A DNA stretch of 64,000 bases from Capitulum mitella (lineage: Eukaryota; Arthropoda; Thecostraca; Pollicipedomorpha; Pollicipedidae), in the NCBI GenBank assembly GCA_030062745.1, contig CP099842.1, forward strand, positions 2,046,001 to 2,110,000. Reading direction: 5' to 3'. The notes under the pieces are model-generated. The model was not told where the DNA came from and ran no database searches. It worked only from the letters and a program-made list of their open reading frames with translations. Shown piece after piece: positions 23,338 to 35,815 of this stretch. The translations under genes and the position numbers were made by a program. Positions within the stretch are counted from its first letter, which is position 1. Every line of letters begins with the position of its first letter.

Positions 23338-24602
23338 AGTGTGCTGTCATGATTTTTTGTTTTGTGATACTGTGCAGAAACAGAGACAGCTCATACACCC
23401 TGATGATTACCCAAGTAACATTATGTTGTGCACAGATAAAATGGCATAGACCCACCCTAATTTTTGCAGTACAATTAACTTTGTCAGCTGGGGATGTTGG
23501 GTCTTTCACAATTTTTTAATGTAGGGAGAGAAAGATTGGAGGCTGCAACCAGCAGTACATTAATGCTTAAGTAGTAGGCCTACAACAAGATTGCAAGGAG
23601 GTGCTAAACATCTGTTTGTCAGGCAGTGTAACTTATTGAAGACCATGTTGAACTGATGCTTATGCTTATGATGCTTATGATACTATGCAATATTTGCCAA
23701 TTCAATAAAGGCAGTGGGTTGCTCAGAGCTAAAAGCTGTGTTGTTGTCATGTGGTTTTCCATCTAAAATGCATATTCATGTGTAATCCCACAGAGTTATG
23801 ATAGTTTTGGTTAAGTAGAAAACTGATGTCTAGGATATTTTGTTGTCTGTAAAACTCAACATATGCTGAGGTAGAAGGTCCAAATCACAGCTTCAATAAC
23901 CTTGAGAAAACTAACCACAAAATATTTGCATTTTTATCAGATCTTTCTATTATGGTTTATTTTGTCAATGCAAAATAGTACATGATGTTTTTGCCATTCT
24001 TCCAAATTTATTGCATAAGGCTAGTTGGAGCATATGAGTAACACTGGGATCAGAGTCTGTAAGAAGCCAAGCTTGTTGCCAGACCCTGACCTTGTGCTAT
24101 GCAAATGTGCTCAAACATGGTGTAATTTTATCCCAAGTACTGAACCAGATGACACTGGAAGACCTAAAGTGTGTCAATGAAGTCCATGACACAACCACCC
24201 TTGTTTCCATTTAATCCTTTTTTTGGTACCAAATACAGATGTTCCTTCTTGGGCTCAAAACCTGTGCTCACCACTCAGTTGTCCAGCTCCTTATTCATCA
24301 GGTAATGTTGAAGACAATCATTTACATCATTTTATATAGCTATGCTGTAAAGAGTAGTGTTAAATATGCATCTCATGTCCAGGAAATCCTTGAAGTAGCT
24401 GCTTGCAGTTGCATTTTGGTTTTATTTGCTGATTGATAACTGCTGTCATGAGGCATTCAGGCTGCAGACTCCTCATTTTTGAAGTGTGTTTCTCTGCTGT
24501 CTGCTTGCCAGACAGTTGCTGAGTAAATACCAGCCATCATCAGCAAGGCAACCTCTCATCCAGCATGACAGTTTGTGAAGTGTGTGGTGGTGACAAGTTC
24601 AC
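23328..24602. other. CpG-free, AT-rich 5' flank of TAF1B
   Basis: Reading through, I find no CG dinucleotide from 23,329 up to 24,601, while TG and CA are frequent. The stretch ends 37 bp inside the TAF1B coding region, after which the exon is CpG-dense. It includes the promoter side and 5' UTR of TAF1B. No other gene is recognisable here. Confidence 0.75.
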
Positions 24603-26341
24603 GCTGCAGGATGGCTTCTACTTCTGTGACGAGTGCCAGACCCAGTCTCAGGACAACCGCGAGATCGTCAACGACGCCATGTTTTCGTCGGGCGCCGTGG
24701 TCCGCGTGCACGGCACCGTCACCAGCGAGCAGACGCGCGCCGCCCGCCGCCGGCTGCGCGAGACGCGGCAGGAGGTGGCGCGCCGAGCCCAGCTGAGTGC
24801 CACCGAGGCGCTGAACGTGCTGCTGCGCCGCTGCACGGCGCTGCTGGTGGAGCTCGGTGCGCCGGCCCAGCTGCCGGCGCGGACGGCGCGGCTCTGGGAG
24901 CAGCTGCTGCGCGCGCAGCAGGACGGCCGGGCGGCGCAGGCGCTGATGCGCGGCACCCGCCGGCAGCCGGTCACCGTGACCGCCACGCTCTGCCTGCTGT
25001 GGCTGTCGCTGGCCCAGTGCGACGCGCGCTACCGGCTGACGGATGTACTGCGCTGGACGCGCGAGGGCGCCATCCCCGTGCTGTCGGCCGCCAACGAGAT
25101 GCCCGAGGACGTGACGGTGGCCTGGCTCTCGCTGAAGGTGGCCGGGCCGCCGCGCGCTTTCTACGCGCGCCAGGAGGTGGCTCGCCTGCTGCGCTGCGCC
25201 GCGCTGCGGCTGCCGCCGCGGCCGCCGCGGCCGCCGCTGGTCGACCTGCTGGCCCGGCTGCTGGCCGAGCTGGCGCTACCCGAGCAGCTGGCAGCCGTGG
25301 TGGCGAACGTGGCGCGCCGCGCGCCGCCGCCCGACGACGTGCTGCCGGAGGCGAGCGCGCTGGCGCTGCTGCTCGTCACGCTTAAGCTGCTGCTCGGCCT
25401 GGACGACGTCACGGAGACTTGCGTGTCGCAGGTGGCCGCGGCGCGCAACGCGGCCGTGCCGCGCGGGCCGCGCTGGTTCGTGTTCGCCGACTGGCTGCAG
25501 CACGTGCGCGCGCGCCGCGCTGCCGCCGGCCGGCTGCACTACGGCAGTTTGGAGGCGGCCGGAGGGCCGGACCCGTGCCGCCACCCCCACCGCCGCCTGC
25601 TGTTCGACTTCTACCGCCGCGACGGCGCCTTCCGCTTCGCGCTCGAGTCGCCGTTCGTCAACAAAGAACATCTGTTTCCGGCCAGAGTTCACGTGCCGGA
25701 CGAGCGAGCTGTTCGGCCGGCCGGAGCCGCCGGCCGCGGCGCCGCCGCCGGACGCCGACGAACTGCTGCGGCCGACCGAGACTCGGCTGCGGCGGGGCGA
25801 TGCCGCCGCGCTCGCCCTGCTCCGGACCAGCGAGGCGCTGCGGGCCGCCACTGTCGACTACCTGCTCGACGAGCGGCACGTGCATCGGCTGGCCGAGCTC
25901 GGGCTGGAGGTGACGGTGAGCCGCGCGGCCGCCCGCCGTCGCGCGGTGCGGCCGCAGAAGCCGAGGTTTGCCGGCGACATCCAGCTGGTGGAGACGTGCG
26001 ATGATCCACCGCCGGCGTCGGAGCCGGCCGCGCCGCCGGCCGCCGACGACCGCCTGCGGTTCTACATGCCGGCGGGGGATGTGTGGTGTCTTTCGGGTTA
26101 CGCGGTCCTGCGGCACGCGCAGACGGCGGCGACCTACAGTGCCGAGGCGGACGCCTGGCCGGTGGGGTTCCGCTTCCTGCTGGAGATGCTGGCCGGTACG
26201 GTGGAGATGACGCCGGCCGAGTTCAGTAGCTACTGTAGCCTGGTCGAGAAGCACGTGCTGACACGCGGTCCGGAGCGGCCGCGATCGGCCGGAGCGCGCC
26301 GCCGCAAGCGGACTTGGAACGATGAAGACGATTCGGATTGA
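24565..26341 (+). CDS. TAF1B: TAF1B, RNA polymerase I initiation factor SL1 subunit B; apparent frameshift
   Basis: TAF1B (yeast Rrn7) is the TFIIB-like subunit that helps RNA polymerase I start rRNA transcription in the nucleolus. Start ATG 24,565. Residues 4-33 form an N-terminal zinc ribbon, C-x2-C (CEVC) and C-x2-C (CDEC). Family segments follow: 'LTDVLRWTREGAIPVL' near residue 158, 'LLLGLDDVTE' near 275, and in the C-terminal part 'FYMPAGDVWCLSGYAVLRHA'. The length (about 590 residues) equals human TAF1B (588). No intron is present, unlike its neighbours and unlike human TAF1B, which suggests a retrocopy or intron loss. Frame 1 is coherent to about 25,690. The family-like C-terminus continues in frame 2 from about 25,690 to the TGA ending 26,341. 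Frame 1 after that point is a meaningless Arg/Ala-rich tail ending at 26,004. A one-base indel (assembly error or real lesion) is the simplest reading. Confidence 0.88.
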
Positions 26342-28135
26342 GTGACGGTTGGTTTCAATATTTCGGGCGTTTATTGTTTTCAGAAGTGCTAGTTCTCTCC
26401 GCTCGGTTAGCATTTTGTTTGAGGGTCTGCTCAGGCTTCGGCACCAAAGACAGATGGTTTTATCGTACCCTTAGTGTTGTGGAAATACGCATTGAGGATG
26501 TCTGATTGCCGAAACGTTGTGCAGACCTTTCCTTTACTGAATTACGAAACTGTATCTAGAACATTTGTATTTTGAGGTATCTGTGCTTTGTTGCCTGCAT
26601 GTTCTCCATGTTCACTTTCATGGCCCATTTCATCGCATTGCCGTTCATTCATATGCGTTTCATCCCACTGGAAAAGACCATCTGTTAATACATTGTTGGA
26701 TAAAATGTGCTCCGGAAGCAGACCTTGGGAAGCTCGTACAATGAAGCTGTCATCCTGAGTTTTCTTTTTGAACAGAGCCGATGCACGCGTTTGATTGAAA
26801 CAGAAAACGCACGAGTGCATACCTGCAGTAGAGCTTTGGGCTGCTGAGTGCTGAGACCACACGCTTCGAGTTCGATCTCAAATGAACTGATAGAATATCA
26901 AAGGCAGTTGCGACAGTTGGCAAAGCAGCTCGAAGCGATGAACAGCCACGTTTCACGTGCTACCTTTCAGGAGCGATGGAACCTCTGTGGAAATGGTGGG
27001 CATTTTTACCTCGCTTTTTTCCATGCAACGCCATATAGGGTTTATGTTCAATGTTTCCTTAAGTTGGGGGGGTAGCTACCCCTCCGTGCCCCCCCTGGTT
27101 TAAACGCCCTTGCTACCATCTCGTGGAAGTGCGATTTTTAGTTAATCAAAAGTCTGTCAGGAGGTTGAAACGGGCAATGAACACGCAAATGAATTTTCTG
27201 TAGAAACCCGGAAGGAATGACAAAAAAGACTAAACGCAGTGGGCCTTTGAACTCTTAATCAAGGCTGGCGATCCCGTGGGCAGCTCCGGATCCGTCCCCC
27301 TCTCTCCCAAGTATTCAGAGGATTTCAACATTAGGCTTATGGCAGTGTCTGGAAAGAAACTGACCTCCCCCAACAATTTTCGGGAATATCCAGCCATGCC
27401 CTTAACTGACCATTCTGACCAGATCCCCTGGTATTACAATGGCAAAAAGACATCAGAAATGCAACTTTGAAATGGTTGGAACGGGAATGTCTGCTCATGC
27501 ATTGCCTTGGCAGGGGCGGCGCCAGATTTTTGACTGGGGTACTACCAGGAGCGCAGCCAGACGACGTCTAGAAAGGAGACCCCCCAAACTGGTTTTCTTC
27601 GCCGATTTGGCCTACTTTATTTTACTATTTCCAGTCTTGCAATAAAAAATTTCACGCGTACAGTTGTAATATTTCACCTCAGAGTTACGGGTATCGTAGG
27701 GCACTGCGTATAGCCAGTGCATGGCGATCGTTGTTTGGGGGTGGAGAAGCATCCTTAGAAAAAGACAGACCATTATATGCATGCAAAGGCACTGCGCGGC
27801 GGCTTTTGGCTACACCAATAATGTTCTCCATGCAAACGTCAGATGCGCATGGCATTTCCCTTGAGCCTTTTGAGCGTGACCGTCAAGGACGCGCTGCGCA
27901 GCATTTGGGGACATCGATGATATACCAGGGTACTAAACAAGTAGCGATATACCGCTTAGCTATGCTGGCGTCACCACAGCACTGTATCGCAATTTTTGGT
28001 GGTACTGGGCTTCTTTGCTGGCCCCCTTTGTCAAAGTTTCGGTTCGCCGGTTACAAGAGTAGATCACCAAAGCTGACATTCGTGCTTGCATGAGTGTAGA
28101 CTCGGGATCATGGCTTCCTGACTTTTGTTGCACTT
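26342..28135. other. TAF1B downstream region with decayed repeats
   Basis: No gene is recognised. Transposon-like G/C-run borders appear at about 27,065-27,110 ('tagctacccctccgtgcccc') and 27,515-27,590 ('ggggcggcgccagattttt'). A frame at 26,848-27,075 encodes a short Gln/Leu-rich stretch (IEYQRQLRQLAKQLEAM) of unknown meaning. Confidence 0.4.
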
Positions 28136-28493
28136 CAGGCATGTAGCCAGGAGCTTCCTCAGGGGTAAACGATCAGATGTCAAGTTTTGTCATAGGCCTC
28201 CGGCACATGACGAAATTTACAGGAAAAAGCGGCAATTTTTTGCTAGTTATCTCATATTTAACAGGAAAACATATCATGTTTGCTTTTGCGACATTTATAT
28301 GACCACTGTTTCGTATTCCTGCAAATCCGCTTTATGTCTAGTGAAGACTGCTGGAAGCTGATAAGGCTGACACCTGTGTTTGTCGTTAGCGTCCACCCGA
28401 TCCCTGACCCAATCCCCGACCAAGGTCCCCAGAACGTCATGGCTGGGGACATAGCCTCCGTGCCCCCCTTGGCTACGTCCCTGTTTGGCTTTT
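28136..28493 (+). mobile_element. MITE family copy 1 ('CAGGCATGTAGCCAGG' ends)
   Basis: This begins CAGGCATGTAGCCAGGAGC and ends TTGGCTACGTCCCTG, near-complementary termini. The interior ('catatgac/gacgaaattt', 'tgtttgcttttgcgacat', 'tttatgtctagtg') aligns with the elements at 35,290-35,562 (opposite strand) and 42,763-43,036. No coding capacity. A target-site duplication was not obvious. Confidence 0.75.
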
Positions 28494-29027
28494 ACTGGGA
28501 ATCGGACAAAATCTTTCCAGTCGGCCTAGAAAAATTGCGGTTAAATATACTGAGAGTCTTAAACGAGTCCATGATAAGTTCACTATATTACTCACCACTA
28601 GGGGTGCCAAGGTCGCTATCCTTACAGCGTAGGTAACATATACCTGTATGGAGTTGACGCCACTACAACGATACGTGGTGTGTTCGGTATCCTACGAAGT
28701 CGGTAAGTGGTCTTAAGGTTTGAAAAAAAACGAATCGGATTTGCAGCTTGAGGGATCGAGATATACGCAGGTATCAGGACTGAGACTTGCGTCTGACTGC
28801 AGTATGACTTCATTTGATCCCACAGTTTGTCAAATACCAGTGAGAAGGACTTGCTCGTTTGTTCATTATTGACGGATACCACTTATGTTGAATGGTGTTT
28901 ACATAGTAATATATGGATTTTTGGGTCTGCCCACAATGTGTTGTATTGCTGCGCTCACTGGTCAGTGGTTTTAACATCCTGTTTACCCTGCCTAGCTGTT
29001 CCATACAAGCAAGGTAAAAATTGAGTG

Positions 29028-30967
29028 ATGGCTACTGAGACTGTTGGCAAAACAAATGAAGCTGATATTGATAATACCATTTTGGATATATGGGAGCTTG
29101 TCAACAAGATTCTGCAACATCAGACTTTATTGGAAAGCTGGATGAAAGGAGGATACATGAATATTGCCAAAGCCAGGTATGTTTCAGATGTTTGTAGATT
29201 CACTGTTATGTTGTTAATAGTGCAAAGTTTATGGATGAAGAGCAATGTTCATCATAAAAGCATTGTAATGCTTATGCGTAGCCTATGTTGCCATAGCTTA
29301 TGATCCCACCATCAGTGTGGGATACCAGCTATCATGGTGAATTTGACGAATCAGCATTTATGCAGGCAGGACTTTATCATTTACTGTGGTGGTGCTAAGC
29401 TGTTATGGAAACCTGCTCATGAAAACATGTTGCTGTAAATATTATTTTGTAGTTCTTGCTTGTCAGCTGAGGAAATGCAGCCAGCTTTTTTAGTGTAGCA
29501 GATGACATTGGTGCAGATAATTCAGTCAGTATTCACTGATGTTGCAGACATGGCAATTTCTGCCTGCCATTTTTATCAGCCTAATATAATGACTGCACTC
29601 TATTATTAATAGCTTTCCTGAGTGGGATCAAACAAAGATGAAGATCTGAAAAATGCATGTAACCAGAATTAGAGTCATAAAATGATGCAATAGATGGTCA
29701 GTGTGTGGATGTTGTACATGTGTTTGATGCTTACTAGTTCTCTTATCATGTGTTGTGCTGTCATGTTCTTCCTAAGACAGGTGATACACTGTCATTTGCT
29801 TCCCATTTTTTTGCACATCCCAGACTTTTCCCTATTCACATGTAAACTTTTGGTATGGAAATTTATCATACTTTACATACTTCATATCATATCATATTCA
29901 TAGTCATATTCATATTCATATTCATATCATACATACATACAGCTGATAGTGCACTGGTGTGTGGTGGTATGGAAATTTATCATACTTTACATACTTCATA
30001 TCATATCATATTCATATTCATATTCATATTCATATCATACATACATACAGCTGATAGTGCACTGGTGTCCTCATTCTGGCAAGATGGGTTTGAGTGGTTT
30101 CAGTGCTTGAGATATGGCCAAATTGGCTGGCCAGTAGTGGGCCAGACTGACTATTTCATAGTTGTTTTGGTGTCCTTGGCTTAAGCTTTCTACTAGGCCA
30201 GCCATCATCTGGCATGCATAATTGGTGTTGGGTTCTGGCTCCATGGCAGCAAGCCCTGTGCAGCACGACCTCTGGGCCGAAACATTGCCCCAGGCTCCTA
30301 TTTGGGTCAAATATATACAGAGAGTTGATAAAGCGATGAGTTTTTTCAGTCGCCGGCATTTTGGGCCCGGACATTTTTCCTTTTGCACTAAGCAGTACCG
30401 AACGCGTGCTCCCCTCCGATGGACGTCGTCGCGCCGCCGGATCGCCTTCGCTGTCGTGGTGTCCTGGTGAACTCCCGTGTGCCCTCCGCGCATCCTACAG
30501 GTGCCTGGTGGCCATTGACCTGTGTCCTGTCCTCATTTGCCTGTCGTGCACAGTTCAAGTACGTGAGTGACATTTAACTGTTGCGTCTAGCCTTTCTGCG
30601 CCGCGTGCGCCGCAGGTACGTGATGGGCCAGCAGTCGGTGAGCGCCAACCAGCTGCCGTCCGGCGAGCGCGAGATAAGCGCGCGCGTGCGGGTGGACCGC
30701 GTCGCCGACGACGAGCTGCCGGTGCCGTCTGCGGCCGCCTTCCGCCTGCGGGAGCAGTCGGACGCGTCCGAGCCGCTGCGCTGGTTCTCGGGGCTGCCGC
30801 CAGGGGCGCTGCGCGACGCCCAGACGCAGTTCCGCCGCTCCCTGGAGATCACCTGCGAAATTGCCACGATGAAAGGTCAGCTGGCGGCGCTGGTGGCCGG
30901 TCTGGACGGCCGGCGGCGCGAGCTGGCCGGTCTCACCGATGCTGTGGAGGCGCTCGCCGTCAGCTGA
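29028..30967 (+). CDS. CCDC115: CCDC115 / Vma22, V-ATPase assembly factor, 2 exons
   Basis: CCDC115 is the metazoan counterpart of yeast Vma22, an ER/ERGIC factor that assembles the Vo sector of the vacuolar H+-ATPase. Exons 29028-29176 and 30616-30967; the junction is AG|GTATGT ... CGCAG|G, giving 166 codons plus stop (human 180). The N-terminal helix ends 'GYMNIAKARYVMGQQSV', matching the family's 'LAKARYAMG' core, and the splice falls inside this motif. The C-terminal half has 'PLRWFSGLPPGALRDAQ', the conserved 'PLNWFG..VP..LR.AQ' block, then a coiled coil to the end. Exon 1 is AT-rich and nearly CpG-free, while exon 2 is very GC- and CpG-rich. ATG 29,028 is taken because stop codons precede it and it fits the family start. 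Confidence 0.88.
29177..30615. other. CCDC115 intron, largely CpG-free
   Basis: A 1.44 kb intron. From about 29,350 to 30,262 I read no CG dinucleotide. It includes the 114-bp tandem duplication at 29,851-30,072. The last 300 bp before the acceptor return to CpG-rich sequence. Confidence 0.7.
29851..30072. repeat. 114-bp tandem duplication with (CATATT)n core
   Basis: Two almost identical copies starting 'tggtatggaaatttatcata' at 29,851 and 29,965. Each holds a (catatt)n run of different length and ends 'gatagtgcactggtgt'. The high identity implies a recent duplication. Confidence 0.9.
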
Positions 30968-31733
30968 GCCGCCTGGCCGCGGCGCCACGCCAGTAGTTCG
31001 GCGAGTAGAATGCTTGTGATACGGGTGTGCTTGTGTTGAGCTTGTACAACTAATGTGCCTGTGTTCCCGCCGTGTGCGCTGTTTTCCGCTGTTTTCGGAG
31101 GCGCTGAACACAGCGGACGGCAGAGTCGCCCTGGAGCTTTTCATTGGGAAGGCGAGGGTTCGCGGCGTGCGTACTCGTGGTTGTTTGGTTCGTGGCCTGT
31201 GCCGTCACGGCGACGGCGGCAGCGGTGCACGGTCAGCTCCAGCTCATGACCACAACGGCGGGCGGTCGCTCTCCGAGCCAGGCGGTGTGACGCGGATCTG
31301 AGGCCGGCCTCTGGGTCTCCGAGCCAGGCGCTGTGACGCGGACGTGAAACCGGCCCCTGGCTCTCCAGGGCCAGGCGGCTGTGATGCGGACGTGACGCAG
31401 GAATCCGAGTCTCCGAGCGGGGGACTTCGCCGAGGCCGCCTTCTGGACGACTGGTCCGTTCCGAGCTTACGTGCGTGGCTTGCGGCTGCGGCGCCAGCCG
31501 TCCGGTGCTTGATGGGAGAGTTTAGACGTGGCTGTTCGGGCGGAACTCAGCATGGTCGGTGTGAAGTGTTCGTATGACCTTTTAACGCCGCTGGTGGCGA
31601 CATAACTGCATTCGACACGCGTTTTCCATTGAGCTGTGCGTGGTAGAATTTAACCACTTATGTGGCCTCTTTGTCAAGCTGGTGGTGGGGTAACGAGATG
31701 CGTCGTACCGAATTCTGTATATGATGTGGACAG

Positions 31734-31739
31734 AATAAA
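31734..31739 (+). promoter_or_regulatory. Possible CCDC115 polyadenylation signal
   Basis: An AATAAA hexamer 767 bp after the CCDC115 stop codon. It is the first canonical hexamer I noticed downstream on this strand; no transcript evidence supports its use. Confidence 0.3.
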
Positions 31740-34700
31740 CATTCCCAGGTCAAACTACACGTCAACACGTCGATAAAACTGTGCGTCGATGGACAGAGCT
31801 GTAGTGTCCGCTGGAAACCTTGTAACACCCGTTTTGCGACAGCAGGTACGTCCCAGCGCGGGAACACTACTGCGAATGCTGTGTTGCCAACTCCTTGCAT
31901 CATGGCGTGGCGGCCTGACCGGCGGCCTGTCGGCGCGTGCTCCGGGCTCGCTCCGGCGTGTGACCGCGCCGGTCATACGTCCCGGTAACCCGACCCGCCG
32001 AGAGCTGCGCCGAATACGCCGCCGGCGCGCTGGATACGCCGCCGCTCCGAGCCGGCCGCCGGGAGGGGACAGCCGTGGCACGAGCAGGGGGTGTCGGACC
32101 GACCGTGAATGGCAGCGCGCTCAGACCGTCGCCGGCGACTCTGGGCCGGCCGCGGTAACGGTCCCGTCTCGCGCACATGAGGCCGAACGGGCGCGCCGCG
32201 GGGCTCGCTTCGTCAAACCGCGCGAGTTTCCTTCTACTTCAGCTGGCAGCCGGCCGCCGGGCGGCGAATTTTTCAGGCCGGCGGCCGCGGACGGTCGGAC
32301 GTGACGGTGCCGGCGGCCTCGTGCGCTCGGTACGCGGCTCGCCGAGGAGGCCGGTGCGGTGGGGTGTTGAGGACGCGGGCCGGCACCGCCCGGCCGGTAT
32401 TGATCGGAGCGGCGGCTCGGCGCCGGGTTCAAACCGCCGTTAGTCGTCCTCCCGGGAGGCCGAGGTGGCGCCGCTCCGCCGCCGCCGCCCATCAATCCCT
32501 ATCGGCGCCTAACGCAGATCTACGGCCTCCGACTCTCGGCGCCGGCAACGACGCGTTCTGGACTTTCGTGAGGAATTGGATTCAACGTTCCCTTACTTCA
32601 GGAAAGGCAGAAATGTGAGGCGCGGGTGGAAGCAGGTGACTGTTTGTCGGGCTTTGAATAGGAAGAGAGCGGGGAAATGGAAGGACGAAAACGCTTCAAG
32701 AACAACAGATCTTTGGTCATGGTTTAACCTCACCGGCGGTTTTTGGGGCATTTTTTGCTTTCTTATATGTATCGTTATAGGTATAGTGCAGGGGCACGGG
32801 TACTCTTCTGCAGTTGGGGGAGGGGGAGAAGGTGTTTTGGGTCATTTGTTTCCAGTCAACGCCCACAGGGTCAATGTTAAATTTTAAAAAATCGGGGCTT
32901 AAAGCCCCCCCCCCGACCAAATGAGACCATGTGTTCAAGTTCATGACAATATCTACCAGCAACACGAAACTGAAGCTCCTGATAAGGTCTCCCAACATGA
33001 AGGAATGTCCCAAGTCGAGACGTGAAAGAAATCATTGCCAGTCAATCTCAAGGTTCCAAATAAGTTTTCGTTAAACTCAATAATGTCTCTGACCGTCGCT
33101 GGCGTACAGCGCTAGCAAAGCGAACATCGAAGCAGAAACGGAGAAACGGGCGTCTAGTGCCGTTCAAAGTAGCGTGCTGCTGACATGATACGGCGACTGC
33201 CAACAGCCGGTACACAGCCGCTCCGCAGACGGGGAGTTCCCGTGTCAGCGATACCCCGTGCGTGCTGAGCACCAGCCGGGGGCGACGGCCGGCCGGCCGA
33301 CCCACTGCCGAGCCATGAGCCCGGCCAGCCCGTGCAGCCGCCGACGCCCTGAGCGGCAGGGATGCGCTCCATTAGCGCCGGACGCCGGATAACCGGGCCG
33401 CCGGCGCCTCTGCTGGCCGGGCCGGGCCGGGCCGTGTCGCCCCCCAGCCGCCCGGCCCGGCGCCACGAACCAGACGACTAATGGCCAGGCGAGGGTGTGG
33501 CCGCGGTGGCGTCGTCACTCGGGTAAGGGCGTGCGTCCGGGCGGCGCGCCGCTGCAGAACTGACATCGACGGTCGATAGGCGGGCGTCCAAGCGACGAGC
33601 TCGGCAGCCGAGGTCGTTAACCGTCGCGACGTGCCGTGTCGGTTGTTGCTTGGGCCATACACGACCACCTGTTAGTTGTCGTTATTGCTTGGAATGGGCC
33701 GATAGTGCAATGCCATGCGCTGTACAGTGGCAGTCATACCCGTTCCCAGACGACGACCAGCAGAAATTTCGAACCCGTTGAGGCCATTTCCATTACGTAA
33801 CGCAAATCTCGAACGCTCGCAGTGAGGCAGACCGGCGGGGAACTGGTGGTCTGCATCGGAACGACCCGTGGACAGATTCAGCTCCAGATGCCACGGCCGC
33901 AAAGCGCGCCCTGATCTGACTGAACGGGGGCTCGTGAGGCTGATGGAAGAGCGGTTTCGTCGGAGGAGCAAGACTCAGCTGGAGCTACTGCCGGCCAGAG
34001 CTGAGCGCCATGGCGGGCCCTTTTTCAGCTTCTTCTGAAAATACACGGGACGTGGTCGAAACTGTTGCATTTTGATACGCTGAATTCAAATATGGTCTTT
34101 AAAATCCAATTTTCGAAAAAAATGGCCCGCGTCACCCCCAAGCAGTTTTTGACACAACGTAAAATTTACGTGTTTGAAATCCTAAACGTCATATCACGTC
34201 TGTGTGGCAGGTAAATGATATTAAAGATAAAAAATTAGCTTCTTGTCTTCCTTTTCACGTAAACCGTTCCGCGCTATCGCATTTAGAAGTCCTGCAATGT
34301 TGCTTCGAAATTAGTAGATAAGGGCCTTCCACGGATTACAGCGTCGCGCGCGTTGCGGCCGGGCGAGCGTATGGTCACGGCCTGGTACTGTGGCAGCGTC
34401 TGGTTATTTCGTGCTTCATATATTGGGACATGGAAACACAGGTGAACTTGGTTTGTGCCAACCACTGAAATTACAGGATACGAGCTGTATTGGCCAACGC
34501 CAAAGCGAACAAGCCAAAGCTGTACTGGCCAGCAATGTTATTAAGCCATCACTGTAATGGCAGCAACGGTTTCTTTACGCACAGGACGAGAGCTATTTCA
34601 AGGCAGCATACGTCAAGAAAACGCAAAATAGCGACACACCAAGTAGACAGCGCATTTACCAGCGCGCCGTCTCGGCCCCGTCGCACGAGTCACTGCAATC

Positions 34701-35289
34701 TGCGCTTCCTGTGCTCACAAAACACTCTTTCCTTTTGAGCCACATCATCATGGCGGACTGCGCCGGCCACGACGGCGGCCGCATCAGTGGTCAACTTGGC
34801 CGCCCACTCCGTGGACTGGGTGGGGCACGGCACGTCAGCCCTTAGCGGCGAGTGCTGGTCCAGCTACTCCAGCTGATCGCCGGTTAGCCGCTTCAAGGAA
34901 GGTATATTGTTGCAGTTGACTTCAGGAATCTTGAAGCACCGGACTTGGCTGCTAGCCGGGCGCTGTCTTGCCGACCTTATCAGGTTGACAGCCTCGGCCC
35001 TGACCTGCTGGGCGTCATCGCCCGGCATCCCCATCACGATACTCTCCGGGTGGGCCATCTGCGCGTTCCTCGCGGCGCTGTCTTGGGTGGCAGTGAGTGC
35101 GGGGCCACCCAGACACATGCGCTGCCGCCGCAACTGCTCCGCCAGGTGGCGTGGAGCGAGCACCACGTCCCGATGTGCTCGGCCATGACCACGGCATGCA
35201 TATATACAAATGCCACGTACCAAGGTCAGGTCGCTGAGATGCATGAGGTCGCTGTCACTGACCGACGCCGGACATCCCAGACCTTGTCA

Positions 35290-35562
35290 CGTCGGCTTGA
35301 TATGTCCCCTGAGCCAGGCGATTTACATTAGATCTGTAGCGATTTTGCAGGAATACGGAATAACGATTATATATATATAGATATATATATATGCATATAC
35401 GTATATATTGCAAAAGCAGATATCGTATGTTTTCCTGTTCGTTAAATACCAGGCACATTGCATGCTGTTGCTGCTTTTTCCTATAAATTTTGTCATATGT
35501 CAGTGACATATGACGAAATTTAACTTTAGCACCCCCTGAAGAGAATCCCGGCTACGTGCCTG
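35290..35562 (-). mobile_element. MITE family copy 3, inverted
   Basis: Read on the minus strand from 35,562 it begins CAGGCACGTAGCCGGGATTC. It continues with 'catatgacaaaatttatagg' and 'ctgcttttgcaatatatacg', homologous to the copies at 28,136 and 42,763. A TA microsatellite has expanded inside it (35,370-35,405). Its far end near 35,290 is diverged and approximate. Confidence 0.65.
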
Positions 35563-35744
35563 AGTACCGGTCATGACCAAAGGTTCGTCGTGACGCAGGC
35601 GCCATCTGCTTCGTCGAGGTCCGTACGTACCAACTTCTGAGCAATATTGCAGGAGTACTAAATGCGATAGCACGTTGAAATGAAGACAGAGTTTATTTTT
35701 AATCTTCGTTACCACTGTCCTGTCTCACAAATATTGCACGACGT

Positions 35745-35815
35745 TTAGGAATATAATATTTATTATATATTTGTTACGTATAATATTTATTATATATTTA
35801 TTGTATACATCAAAC
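35745..35815. repeat. AT-rich tandem repeat
   Basis: Two copies of a roughly 28-bp unit containing 'aatatttattatatatttgt', with further AT-rich sequence. Confidence 0.75.

Noticed and set aside
24633-25385. 250-residue Gly/Ala-rich frame inside TAF1B
   Set aside because: An out-of-frame shadow of the TAF1B coding sequence.
25700-26004. Frame-1 C-terminus of TAF1B ending at 26,004
   Set aside because: Arg/Ala-rich with no family similarity, while frame 2 contains the conserved C-terminal segments.
26848-27075. Exon with a short coiled coil (IEYQRQLRQLAKQLEA)
   Set aside because: About 35 plausible residues only, no family match, and neighbouring DNA looks like decayed repeats.
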